In this document: in pieces, positions 7,056 through 17,600 of the stretch
Numbering within the stretch: the stretch's first letter is position 1
How the letters are laid out: the number at the start of each line of letters is the position of its first letter
From: Alistipes sp.
Lineage (GTDB): Bacteria > Bacteroidota > Bacteroidia > Bacteroidales > Rikenellaceae
Assembly (NCBI GenBank): GCA_017517705.1
Contig: JAFWYM010000038.1
Coordinates: forward strand, 1-55,516
Reading direction: 5' to 3'
Length of the DNA: 55,516 nucleotides
Position numbers and translations under genes: made by a program
The notes under the pieces: model-generated
The model's database searches: none
What the model was told of the DNA's origin: nothing
The model's input: only the letters and a program-made list of their open reading frames with translations

Positions 7056-8996
7056 ATGAGAACACGAGGCATAACAACACAAGGTTCGGGGCTCTTTCGA
7101 GGCTCCTTCTCGCTGCGTTTAAGCCTCTACATACTGCTTGTTACCACCGTCATATTTGTCGTGACGCTCGTGGTCACGTTTCGTGCTGCACGTCGCGAGG
7201 TGCAGAGCGAGGTCATCAACCGCACAGAGATAGCCCTCGACAATACGATACTGCGCATCGGCACTATACTTCAGGAGATTGAGACAACCATAGCCGGCAG
7301 TGCCACGATGGTTGCGGAGGCTGCGGATGATGCAGAGGAGATGTATGCCATTGTCGAGCAGGTGGTTCGCAGCAACAATAATATCGTCGGCTCTGCCATA
7401 GCCTTCATCCCGCACTATTATAGCCATAAGGGTCTATACTTTGCACCCTATGCCTACCGCAATGGTGTCTCAATAGAGAGTAAACAGTTGGGAGGGGAGG
7501 ACTACGATTACTTTGCGATGGAGTGGTATAGCGTGCCTATGAACTACGGACTACCATATTGGAGTGAGCCGTACCACGACCTTGGAGGTGCCGACACACT
7601 TATTGCTACCTACTCCTACCCACTATCCGATGAGGCTGGCCGGACGTACGCCATCTTCACCGCCGACATCTCCATCGAGAGCTTTGCCCAGGAGGTGAAG
7701 CGACTTAAGCCCTACGCCGGCGCATATAATTTCATGCTCTCGCGTCGTGGCGCGTTCCTTGCGCACTCGCGCCATGAGGCATTGACCTCGGAGACGGTAT
7801 TCGAGAATGCCGTGCGCTTCAACGAGCCTGAGCTGGCTACGTTAGCAAATAAGATGATAGCCTTGGAGCGTGGCATAACCATTCACCAGCGCCACGGCAT
7901 CGAGTATTACGTGCTATATGCTCCCGTTGCCAACACGGGGTGGTCTATAGCCGTGGCGTGCCCCTACACAGATATATTTAGCAGCATATACCAACTGCGC
8001 GATAGTGTCGTTAGGATATTTATCGTCGGCATAATCCTTATCGTTGGCCTCAGCTACATAGTCATACGTCGCCTTACGCTGCCACTCAAAAGGCTGACAC
8101 TCGCAGCGCGGGAGATTGCCGCAGGGCACTTCGACAGTCCGACACCCACGGTCAAGGGGCGCGACGAGATGCGACAGCTGAGGGAGTCGTTCGAGAATAT
8201 GCGCACGTCGCTTATCGCCTATATCGACAAGCTGCAGACAACGACAGCACAGAAGGAGCGTATGGCCTCCGACCTGCGCGTTGCGCACAACATACAACTC
8301 GGCATGCTTCCCCGCCACGAAAGCACCGCAGACTATAGCACGTCGGTAGTGTTGGCATCGCGACTGATACCCGCCAAGGAGGTGGGTGGCGACCTCTATA
8401 ACTACTTCATCGAGAATCATAAGCTCTACTTTATTGTCGGTGACGTATCGGGCAAAGGTGTCCCTGCAGCCTTGGTTATGGCAGTAGTGTGCCGCATGTT
8501 CCGTACGGTAGCAAGTGTGGGGCGTACACCCTCGACCATTATGTCGATGCTCAACCGTGTGCTTGCTGAGAATAACGATAGCTATATGTTCGTGACGGCG
8601 TTTGTCGGCATTCTCGACCTTGAGAGTGGCATGCTGCAATATGCCAATGCAGGACATAACCCTCCGATTATATATGGTGGCAATGCACAACCCTACTACC
8701 TCGCTACCGAGCAGAACATGGCTCTTGGTATCATGGACGACTTTGCCTACTCCGAGGGCGAGTGCTGCATAGAGAGGGGCTCACACCTCTTGATCTTTAC
8801 CGATGGCGTCACGGAGGCAAGGAATGTAGATGGGGCGCTCTATGGCGAGGAGAGACTCCAAGAGCTGCTCTCGGAGTGTACGGCAATGAGCCCCAATGAG
8901 GTTGTCGACACCATCGTGATGGAGCTTCAAGCCTTTAGCCGTGGTGCTGAGCAGAGCGACGATATTACAATTCTCAACATAGAACTGAAGCGATGA
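7056..8996 (+). CDS. Membrane sensor PP2C-type phosphatase (dCache-HAMP-SpoIIE/RsbU)
   Basis: A 646-residue protein. A membrane segment (about 22-42) and a second one (319-338) enclose an extracytoplasmic dCache-type sensor. A HAMP domain (338-392), a short coiled linker and a SpoIIE/RsbU-type phosphatase domain (about 430-645) follow. Metal-binding residues are present: GGD (444-446), GDVSGKG (462-468), TDGV (582-585) and SDD (634-636). Such enzymes dephosphorylate an RsbV-type STAS protein when the sensor is triggered. The next two genes encode the matching kinase and STAS protein; the kinase gene overlaps this one by 4 bp, which implies translational coupling. The ligand sensed is unknown. 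Confidence 0.92.
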   Translation: MRTRGITTQGSGLFRGSFSLRLSLYILLVTTVIFVVTLVVTFRAARREVQSEVINRTEIALDNTILRIGTILQEIETTIAGSATMVAEAADDAEEMYAIVEQVVRSNNNIVGSAIAFIPHYYSHKGLYFAPYAYRNGVSIESKQLGGEDYDYFAMEWYSVPMNYGLPYWSEPYHDLGGADTLIATYSYPLSDEAGRTYAIFTADISIESFAQEVKRLKPYAGAYNFMLSRRGAFLAHSRHEALTSETVFENAVRFNEPELATLANKMIALERGITIHQRHGIEYYVLYAPVANTGWSIAVACPYTDIFSSIYQLRDSVVRIFIVGIILIVGLSYIVIRRLTLPLKRLTLAAREIAAGHFDSPTPTVKGRDEMRQLRESFENMRTSLIAYIDKLQTTTAQKERMASDLRVAHNIQLGMLPRHESTADYSTSVVLASRLIPAKEVGGDLYNYFIENHKLYFIVGDVSGKGVPAALVMAVVCRMFRTVASVGRTPSTIMSMLNRVLAENNDSYMFVTAFVGILDLESGMLQYANAGHNPPIIYGGNAQPYYLATEQNMALGIMDDFAYSEGECCIERGSHLLIFTDGVTEARNVDGALYGEERLQELLSECTAMSPNEVVDTIVMELQAFSRGAEQSDDITILNIELKR

Positions 8997-9400
8997 ACAG
9001 AAGCATAGTGCTACATAACGATACGAAGGAGTTACCTCGCCTTATGAGCTTTGTCGAGAGGGTATGCCACGACCTCGACATCGGCGACGTGATGCCCCTG
9101 CAACTGGCCCTCGAGGAGGTTGTTGTGAATGTGATGCACTATGCTTATGCCTCAGGCACGACAGGCGACATTTGGGTCAGCGTGGAACATAAGAGCGACC
9201 GAGTGGTATTTATAGTCGAGGATGAGGGCATCGCCTTTAACCCCACAAAGGCCCCCGATGTTGACACCAGCCTCTCAGCCGAGGAGCGCAGCATAGGTGG
9301 CCTCGGAATATTTATCGTGCGACAGACGATGGATATCGTGAGATATAGTCGTCGTGGCGAACGTAACAGATTGCGACTAACGAAAATTATTAATAGATAA
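8993..9400 (+). CDS. RsbW-like serine protein kinase / anti-sigma-type switch protein
   Basis: This 135-residue GHKL-ATPase domain protein has the N-box LALEEVVVNV (38-47, Asn46 for Mg-ATP), the G1 box EDEG (76-79) and the G2 box GGLGIFI (102-108). RsbW/SpoIIAB-type kinases phosphorylate a STAS partner and hold a target protein, classically a sigma factor, when the partner is phosphorylated. The start codon overlaps the phosphatase stop codon. No sigma factor gene lies in this operon, so the target held by this kinase is unknown. The closest sigma gene in the window is the ECF factor near 33000, which has its own membrane anti-sigma factor. Confidence 0.9.
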   Translation: MNRSIVLHNDTKELPRLMSFVERVCHDLDIGDVMPLQLALEEVVVNVMHYAYASGTTGDIWVSVEHKSDRVVFIVEDEGIAFNPTKAPDVDTSLSAEERSIGGLGIFIVRQTMDIVRYSRRGERNRLRLTKIINR

Positions 9401-9404
9401 CTAT

Positions 9405-9698
9405 ATGAATATCAACATTAACAAGTGTGACAATAAGTACATCGTAGCTGTAGATGGACGTCTCGACACAAATACAGCACCCGAATTAGAGGCGGCATTG
9501 AATGATATAATCGCCGAGGATATACTCTTAGCGTGCGAAGCCATGGAATATGTTAGCAGTGCCGGTTTGCGTGTCATCCTCGCGCTACACAAGCGACTCG
9601 CAGCCCAGGGCCGTTGTCTCACACTCCGTGGCATACGCCCCGAAGTGCGCTCCGTACTCGATATGACAGGATTCTCGCGCATACTTTGTTTCGAGTAG
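9405..9698 (+). CDS. RsbV-like STAS domain protein (anti-anti-sigma type)
   Basis: A 97-residue single STAS domain. The conserved phosphorylation loop is YVSSAGLRVIL (49-59); Ser51 or Ser52 would be the site modified by the kinase encoded 4 bp upstream and released by the phosphatase. It completes a phosphatase-kinase-STAS partner-switching set in order. The 4'-phosphopantetheinyl transferase gene starts 9 bp downstream, so all are probably on one transcript. Confidence 0.9.
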   Translation: MNININKCDNKYIVAVDGRLDTNTAPELEAALNDIIAEDILLACEAMEYVSSAGLRVILALHKRLAAQGRCLTLRGIRPEVRSVLDMTGFSRILCFE

Positions 9699-9707
9699 CT
9701 CGTCTAA

Positions 9708-10298
9708 ATGATATATATATGCGAAAATATTCTTGACTTAGATGTCGAGAAGGCATTACGTGTGGTATCTACCCAACGTAGGGATAAGGCTCTCCGCTAT
9801 CGCTTCGACATCGACCGCCGACAGAGCCTCGCTGCCTATATGCTGTTGATGTATGGGCTACGCAAGGAGTACAATATCGACATGGCACCCATATTCGCAT
9901 ATACCACTGATGGCAAGCCATATATACGCAATCATATAGACATTCACTTTAACCTTAGTCACTGTCATCGCGCTGTTGCATGTGCCATAAGCAACTACCC
10001 TATCGGTGTTGACATCGAGGCGATAGCTCCCATAGATTGGCATGTAGCACGTCGTGTGATGAACGACGCGCAGCTACGCCACATAGAGTCCTCCGCAGAG
10101 CCCGAGCGCAGCTTCTCACAGTTGTGGACAATGAAGGAGAGCCTATTGAAACAGACGGGCGAAGGGTTGTGCGACGACCTGCCACGTTTGGCTATCGACA
10201 CACAACTCTTCACCCATCATCACGCTAAAGAGTATGTCTGCACGGTATGTTACTCCACGTCCGAGCAAGATGATGCATTTAGCATTGTCACATTATAG
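9708..10298 (+). CDS. 4'-phosphopantetheinyl transferase (Sfp family)
   Basis: A 196-residue enzyme that moves phosphopantetheine from CoA to a conserved Ser of carrier domains. The signature motifs are visible: FNLSHC (81-86), GVDIE (100-104, Mg-binding Asp102 and Glu104) and WTMKESLLK (140-148, Glu144). The obvious client is the NRPS on the opposite strand (11643-18947), which has two carrier domains. Despite this, the gene is placed at the end of the partner-switching operon and not in the NRPS operon. Its last 6 bp overlap the 3' end of the MATE gene, tail to tail. The protein is a little shorter than Sfp (about 224 residues), with a reduced C-terminus. Confidence 0.92.
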   Translation: MIYICENILDLDVEKALRVVSTQRRDKALRYRFDIDRRQSLAAYMLLMYGLRKEYNIDMAPIFAYTTDGKPYIRNHIDIHFNLSHCHRAVACAISNYPIGVDIEAIAPIDWHVARRVMNDAQLRHIESSAEPERSFSQLWTMKESLLKQTGEGLCDDLPRLAIDTQLFTHHHAKEYVCTVCYSTSEQDDAFSIVTL

Positions 10299-11633
10299 AG
10301 TCGCCATCTTTGCACGCACATCCATACGTCCAACCTTATATACAATGCCAATGGCAATCATCTCGAGGATATAGGCAATAAGGTAGCTATACCATATATA
10401 CTCGGGAGCATAGTGTGCCATAATAGATATGACGGGGATTACCGTGAGCGACAATATCAACGACACAAATAGAGACATACGATTGAACGCCAACAGCTTG
10501 AATACTATCATTACGAAGTATATGTAGCAGAATGGGATGAAGCTAACGGCAAAGATTCTCAAGGCGTAGTTACACTCAGCGATAATATCTGCCCCCTCGG
10601 CGCCAAAGAGCGTAGCAATGCTCGAGGGAAACACCCACACGTAGGCACATGTGGCAATCATAGCCACCGTGATGAACCTCAGCGACTTAGCAAAAACAAA
10701 ACGCACACCATCACTATTACGCTCGCCGATGAGCACCGCACCGAGTGTCTGCAACGAGCGACACGTACCAGCGAGAAAGAGGTTGTACACCTGCAATAGG
10801 TTCATACATACCGAGAATACGAAGATACCCTCGCGACCCACAGCCGTAAGCACCATCTTATTCGACGTGAAGAGAAGCAACGTAAGGCATACCGAGGCCA
10901 CAGCCAGGGGTGCTCCCTGCGAGATGATGTCCCGCCACTGGCTAAGGCTACCCCCTTGCGATAAGAGCGACAGCACACGGCTACGATTACTTGGCAAGAA
11001 GTGTAGAAGCATAACCAAGATGCCGACAATATGTCCGATGACCGTAGCCAACGACGAGCCCTCGATGCCCATGCCGAGGAACTTGATAAGCACGACATCG
11101 AGGATGAGGTTTACCACATTATCTATGACAATAGCCAACGATGCCAAACGCGGGCTTCCGTCGACACTTATCATTGTCGACACACCCCACATAAGCATAT
11201 AGGCGGGAGCTCCGAGCAATACTACGCGCAGGTAGTCTGCCACCATGTCGTGTAGCGCAGGATTGTCACAGAGGAACGATGCCACCTGTTCCGTGAAGAG
11301 CAAACCCACAAGTGTGAAGATAACACCTACGCCCAAGCTGCCAAGCATCGACTGCGTGAAGATGTAACGTGCGCGGTCGTGCTCCTTGCGCCCGAGGGCA
11401 TAGCCCACAAGCATACCACCACCCGAGGCGATGATAAGGCTGATGGTCAGCAACAGCTGTATTATGGTGCTATTGAGGTTTATGGCGCTCACGCCATCAC
11501 CACTAATAAGATTACCGACGATGACGCTGTCGACGATAACACCCAACGCCCCCGAGAGCGTAATAAGTATCGACGAGCTTAAGTATCGCCAGAAGAGCGA
11601 GTTTAGCTCCTTACGGTTATTCGTATTCATCAT
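10293..11633 (-). CDS. MATE family efflux transporter
   Basis: A 446-residue protein with about twelve membrane segments and the MATE pattern in its first half (SALGVIVDSVIVGNL-like start, SGGGMLVGYALGR near the second repeat loop). MATE proteins export drugs or small metabolites across the inner membrane by sodium or proton antiport. The gene begins 9 bp after the NRPS stop codon and is the last gene of the operon that starts with the RND pump, so it probably exports the NRPS product or an intermediate. Two Met codons in a row make the exact start uncertain by one residue. Confidence 0.88.
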   Translation of the reverse strand: MMNTNNRKELNSLFWRYLSSSILITLSGALGVIVDSVIVGNLISGDGVSAINLNSTIIQLLLTISLIIASGGGMLVGYALGRKEHDRARYIFTQSMLGSLGVGVIFTLVGLLFTEQVASFLCDNPALHDMVADYLRVVLLGAPAYMLMWGVSTMISVDGSPRLASLAIVIDNVVNLILDVVLIKFLGMGIEGSSLATVIGHIVGILVMLLHFLPSNRSRVLSLLSQGGSLSQWRDIISQGAPLAVASVCLTLLLFTSNKMVLTAVGREGIFVFSVCMNLLQVYNLFLAGTCRSLQTLGAVLIGERNSDGVRFVFAKSLRFITVAMIATCAYVWVFPSSIATLFGAEGADIIAECNYALRIFAVSFIPFCYIYFVMIVFKLLAFNRMSLFVSLILSLTVIPVISIMAHYAPEYIWYSYLIAYILEMIAIGIVYKVGRMDVRAKMATL

Positions 11634-11642
11634 TTCGCACTT

Positions 11643-14600
11643 TTACAATTTGTCGAAGAATCCCATACCTGCAATAGCCTTGAGGAAGCGATCGATGTAA
11701 TCCCATGTTGTGTGCGACCATCGGTAGCCTAAGCGGTAGAGCACCTGCATAGTGTAGATGTTCTGGCGCGTGACATCCGAGGTCTTACGACCGTGAGCCA
11801 TATCCTGGTAGGCCAAGAGACTTGATAGCTGACGTGCCTTCTCGGGATCCTCCTTTGCTATCTCCATACGTCGAGCGAACTCGTCGCCATCAACGAACTC
11901 AACGCCATCGCCCACACACTCAAGCTCCGAAAGCACATCGCCAAAGAGCACCGAGTGGTTGTTGTAGGGGTGGAATACGCAACACTCCTTAGGCGTATGT
12001 GCCAGGAGAACAATAGCACGCGACACCTCGTTAATGGGCGAGAACTCAACGCCATTATCGCGCATCTCATGCGGACAGCAACCCAGCATATTGAACACCT
12101 TGATGCGCCCCATAAAGCTATTTGTCGAGAAGTTAACCTGGAACTCGCCATCCGTCGAGCGTGCTGCGAGGTTGCCTACGCGCATAATCTTTGCACCAAG
12201 GCCACGCAATGCCACCGCCTCGAGGATGATGCGTTCGGCAATATATTTCGAATAGATATACTTGTTACCAAGATACTGACCCAGATATAATGTCTGCTCA
12301 TTGAACACTTGAGTTGATGCTGGCACATCGTTGATACTCAAGCCGCGAGTACTCGCTGTCGAGATATGCACGAGACGAGCATTATGGCTCAAGCAGTACT
12401 CTACGCAACGCTCTGCGCCACCGATGTTGACATCCTCAATCTCCGTACCCTCGGCAAAGTGCTTGACAATGGCAGCACAGTTGAAGATGGTATCAACCTC
12501 TATGCCCTCGAGCAACGTGGATAGGTCGTCAGTGACATCGCCAAGGATAATGTTTAGTCTATCTCCAAGGATGTCATCAAACGTAGAGTCGAAATAGTAG
12601 AATAGCAGTGTCTTAAGACGGCTCTCTGCAGCCGCAATACTCTTACCTCGCACGAGACAGTATATCTTCTCGGCATCAGACGACAATAACTCGCAAAGGA
12701 TATGTATGCCCAGGTAGCCCGTAGCACCCGTAAGCAGCACATTACCCAGCTTCTGCTCACTACCACTACGGAAGGCATCGAGCGTATTCTTAGCAAGGAT
12801 ATTGTTTATCGCCGTATAGTCATAGTCCACAATCGTGGGGTCGAGGATGTTATCCTCGTCGGCAGAGGTGTGCAGGCGCGCAAGTTTACGCGGTGTGGGG
12901 TTAGCAAAGACATCGCCATAGCTCACATGATAGCCCGCCTTGTCAGCCTCGATGATCACACGTGTGACAACAAGCGACGTGCCACCGAGCTCAAAGAAGT
13001 TATCGGCAGCACCAACCCTCTCGAGCTGAAGTATCGAAGCAAAGATATCGCAGAAGGTGCGCTCTACGTCGTTTGCCGGCTCCTCATAGGCACTGCTTGC
13101 TGAGAGCTCAGGCTCGGGCAGCGCCTTAGTGTCAGTCTTACCGTTGGGTGTCATAGGCATGGTTGCAAGCTGTAAGTATGCCGTGGGCACCATATATTGT
13201 GTAAGGTGCTTAGATATCTCCGCCTTAAGCTCCGTGGGGTCTATCTCGCGATTTGCCGTATAGTATGCCGAAAGGTGCTCCTTACCGCTAATCTTGCGAA
13301 TGAGGATTACAACCTTATCGATGCCCTCCACACGCTGCATAACGCTCTCAATCTCGCCCAACTCAATACGCAGGCCACGGAGCTTTATCTGGTTATCCGT
13401 ACGGCCAAGGATCATAACATTGCCATCGGGCAGCCACTTGGCATAATCTCCCGAGCGATATATGCGCTCACCATGATAGTCGATAAAACGCTCACGTGTC
13501 ATCTCGTCGAGATTATTATAACCCTTGGCAACACCCATACCTCCGATATATAGCTCGCCGACAACGCCTACGGGAAGTTCGTTGCCATCCTGGTCGACAA
13601 TAAACTCACGCACGTTGAGTTGAGGACGACCCACGGTCACAATCGAGGCATTGGTGAGCTCAGCATTATTCGACGCTACGGTAATCTCCGTAGGGCCGTA
13701 GCAGTTGAATATACGTGCCGAAGTGATAGCCTTGAGTTGCTCGAGCAATTGCATAGAGAACTTCTCGCCACCGGCACGTACAATATGTATGCTGGAGATG
13801 GCACGCGCAAAATCGTTGCTCGTAAGCCATGTCTGCCAGCGTGAGGGTGTGCCCGAGACCATATCGATGTGCTGCTCTTGAATAAGCGCTGCGAGCTCTA
13901 TAGGGTTGTTGGCCTGCTCCTCGGTGGCAACGATGAGAGTCTTACCGCTATACATCGACGTGCCTATATCCTGCAGTGCTGCATCGAACGATATTGTCGT
14001 CACGCTAAGTATACGACTTGCATCGGTCATCACAGCATTGGCAAATACATTTGCCGGATGACCATAGAGGTAATTGCATATACCTCGGTGGTGAAGCATA
14101 ACGCCTTTAGGACGCCCCGTAGAGCCCGATGTGTATATAAGGTACGACAACGAGTCAGGCGTAACACCCACATTGGGGTTCGTGTCATCCGCCTCCTTGA
14201 GTAGCTCCTCTACATCCACTGCACGGCCACTCTCGAACTCCGCAAGGTGGTCGGCGGTGGTTATAACGTAGTCGGCCTCCGAATCCTCAAGAATCAACTT
14301 CACGCGATCTGCCGGATAGTCGGGATCACAAGGTATATATGCAGCTCCGGCCTTCAACACACCAAACATCGAGAGTATCAGACGGCTGGTACGTGGCAAC
14401 AGCAGAGCCACACGGCTACCTACATCCACACCACGCTTAATGAGCGCATGAGCAATGCGATTCATCGCCTTATTCATCTGGCCATAGCTATAGCTACCAT
14501 CCACGGCAACGAGAGCCTCAGCCTCGGGCTTCACCTCGGCCCAATGCTCCACAGGCTTATGGAAGAGGTTGAAGGGGGCATCACCTATAGCCACCGAGCG

Positions 14601-17600
14601 CAGGGCATCGAGCTCCTTCGCAGCATTAGCGCCAACCATCGACACCTTAAGGAGGCTGCCGCTACGATTCGCCACAAAGCCATCCAGCACAGCAAGCATA
14701 GAGTCACCAAAGCGACGTATGCTATCCTCCGAATATACAGCATCGTTATACTGTAGTTGGATAACGGCACGACCATCGACCTCGGCAATCATTATATCGA
14801 GTTTCTGCTTCGGCACATCGAGCTTCAGCTCACACATCTTAACCTCCATGCCACTAACGCCATACTCGGTCATCACGCCTATCTGATAGGCATAGTTTGT
14901 GGCAAAGGCAAAGTTGTAATCCGCAGCTATGCGCGCAAAAGGATAGTTCTCGTTGCGTATGGCGCCATCAAAATTCTCGCTCACGGCACGCACAAACTCC
15001 TCAATGCTCTGCTCCTTGATATGCGCGTGGAGCGCCAGGGTGTTTACAAACATACCAACCGTGTCGGCAATCGCGAGATTCGAGCGTCCGTTGCTCACGG
15101 TAGCGATGTATATATGGCGATTGTTCGTATAGCGTGCAAGAGTATAGTCTGCCACCGCAAGCATAGTATGCGCCGGGGTGACACCTATCTCGCGACTAAA
15201 GGTCTCGACACGCTCAAGGTCGAACGGCAGGTATATGCGCTGTGAGCGCCCCGTAGACTCGTCACCCTTGAAGTCGGCAGGCAGCTCGCTACACCCCTCG
15301 CACTCCGCAAGCGCCTCGCTGAAGAACTCCTTGGCCGAGATGAAGTCTTGGCTATCCTCGCTACGCTGCTGCTCCGCGGCAAAGGTCATATAGTCGCACG
15401 CCTCCGCCTCGATGTCGCCACCCTCAAGGAGGGCGCATAGCTGGCGATTGAATAGATCGAGCGAGTAGCCATCAGCCACCAAGTGATGAATATCGACAAG
15501 TAGATGCACACCACTATCGGTCTCAACAATGCAGAAGCGATAGAGTGGCTCCTTGGCGAGATGGAAGGGCTGAACAAAGCCATCCTTAAGTATCTGTAAC
15601 TCATCCTCCGTAGCACGCTGGTAGGGCACTTCAACATCGCCATAGTCGCCACGAAGCTGCACAACACCAGCCTCCGTAGACTCGAAGCGAACACCCATCT
15701 CGGGATGAATCCTAACAAGGCTCTTGATGGCCCTCTGTAGGGCCTCTATGTTGGTATCCACAGGGAAATGTAGGCTATAGGGGATGTTGTATGTCGTATC
15801 AAGCGGATGCTTCATACACTCATAGTATACACCCATCTGAGCATAGCTTAGCGGGGCTCTATCGATATTATCGGCGACACTCTCACTCTGGGTGGTTGCA
15901 TCCTTGTCCGACGAGAGCATACTCTCGAGGATGATATTCTCGATGCTCTGTAGCGAGCCACCCTTAAGCAATGCCTTACTATCGACAGCCACGCCAAAGC
16001 GCTTATACACCTGTGTAGTGAGCTTTATCGAGGCTATAGAGGTGAGACCCACGTATGCCAAAGGTGTCGTAACGCCAAACTGCTCGGTGTTAAGAACACC
16101 CGCAATGATAGCGTGCAACTCCCTTTCCAAGAGGTTCATTGGCACGTTACTCTCCACCTCAAGACTCTCAGGCTGACGCTCGGGTTTTGGCAATGCGCGC
16201 TTGTCGACCTTGTGATTCTGCGTTAGCGGTATGCGCTCGATCTGCATAGTGACAGCAGGAACCATATATGGAGGCTTCTCCTCGAGGATAAAGTCGTTGA
16301 GAGCCCTGATGTCGATCTCCTTGTCGCCAACGATATATGCGGCGACATACTTACCGCCACCCTCCTCGTCGAAGGCCTGAACCGTAACATCACGAATGTC
16401 GGGGTATTGACGGATGATAGACTCTATCTCCTTAAGCTCAATGCGGAAGCCTCGAATCTTAACCTGTCCATCTCTACGGCCTACGAACTGCACATTACCA
16501 TCCGTGAGGTAGCGAACGATATCACCGGTGTGGTATACACGGTTATACGCATCATCATCGTTGAATGGGTTCGCCGTAAATACCTTAGCCATCTGCTCCT
16601 CGCGATTTAGATAGCCACGTGACACCTGATGGCCTGCAACCCACAACTCACCCACAGCTCCCGCAGGTAGACGTCGGCCGTTGCCATCAACAACGTACAG
16701 CTTGATATTGGGCAGCGCCTTACCGATGGGGATATTATCCTCGTATTTTGCAACATTGTATACATTGGTATATACACAACACTCCGTGGGGCCATAGGCG
16801 TTGAAGAGCTTAAAGCCCTTTGGTGGCTCTATCGAGGCGAGCTTCTCACCACCCACCATCAATGTCTTAAGGTAGGGGCTCTCACATGCGGTTGCAAACT
16901 GAAAGCCTACCTGTGTAGTCATAAACGATGTTGTAATGCGGTGCTTGAGGAAGTAGTCGTTCAGCGCCACAAAGTCGAGACGTATCTCCTCGGCAATGAT
17001 ATGCAGCGTAGCACCGCTAACGATGGTGCCATAGGTATCCATCAGCGAGGCGTCGAAGCCATAACTTGCGTATGCTGCCACGCGCGACTCTCCCTGAATA
17101 TCGCATATCCTACTATGTGAAAGCGCAAATGCCAAGACATTGCGATGCTCTATCATACATCCCTTGGGCACGCCTGTCGATCCCGAGGTGTAGAGCATAA
17201 TGAAGAGATCGCTCGGCAACACCTCCACACCAACAGGAGTAACAGGCTCATACATCGACGCTATATCGCTTGTATAAAGAATGTTATCTGCCGTCAACTC
17301 CATAGATGCTATAAGTTCAGCATCGCCAATAATCATACGCACGCCAGCATCTGCGGTCATAAATTGCAGGCGCTCACGCGGGTAGCTCGGGTCGAGAGGC
17401 TCATATCCACAGCCCGCCTTAAGAACACCAAGCGAGGCTATCATCATCCACTCCGAGCGCGGGATTATCACCGCCACAACATCATTGCGGCCGAGACCTG
17501 CGCGATGTATGCGGTGTGCTATCTTATTCGATAGCTCGTCGACCTCACGATAACTATAGGCCCTATCCTTATAGACCACTGCGGGGTGATCGGGCGTCTG

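Noticed and set aside
7914-8690. 258-residue minus-strand ORF opposite the phosphatase
   Set aside because: The plus-strand phosphatase motifs are intact here; the reverse frame has no recognisable domain.
11643-13000. Terminal thioesterase release for the NRPS
   Set aside because: The C-terminus has a Rossmann motif and a Tyr-Lys pair of a reductase, and no GxSxG thioesterase motif.
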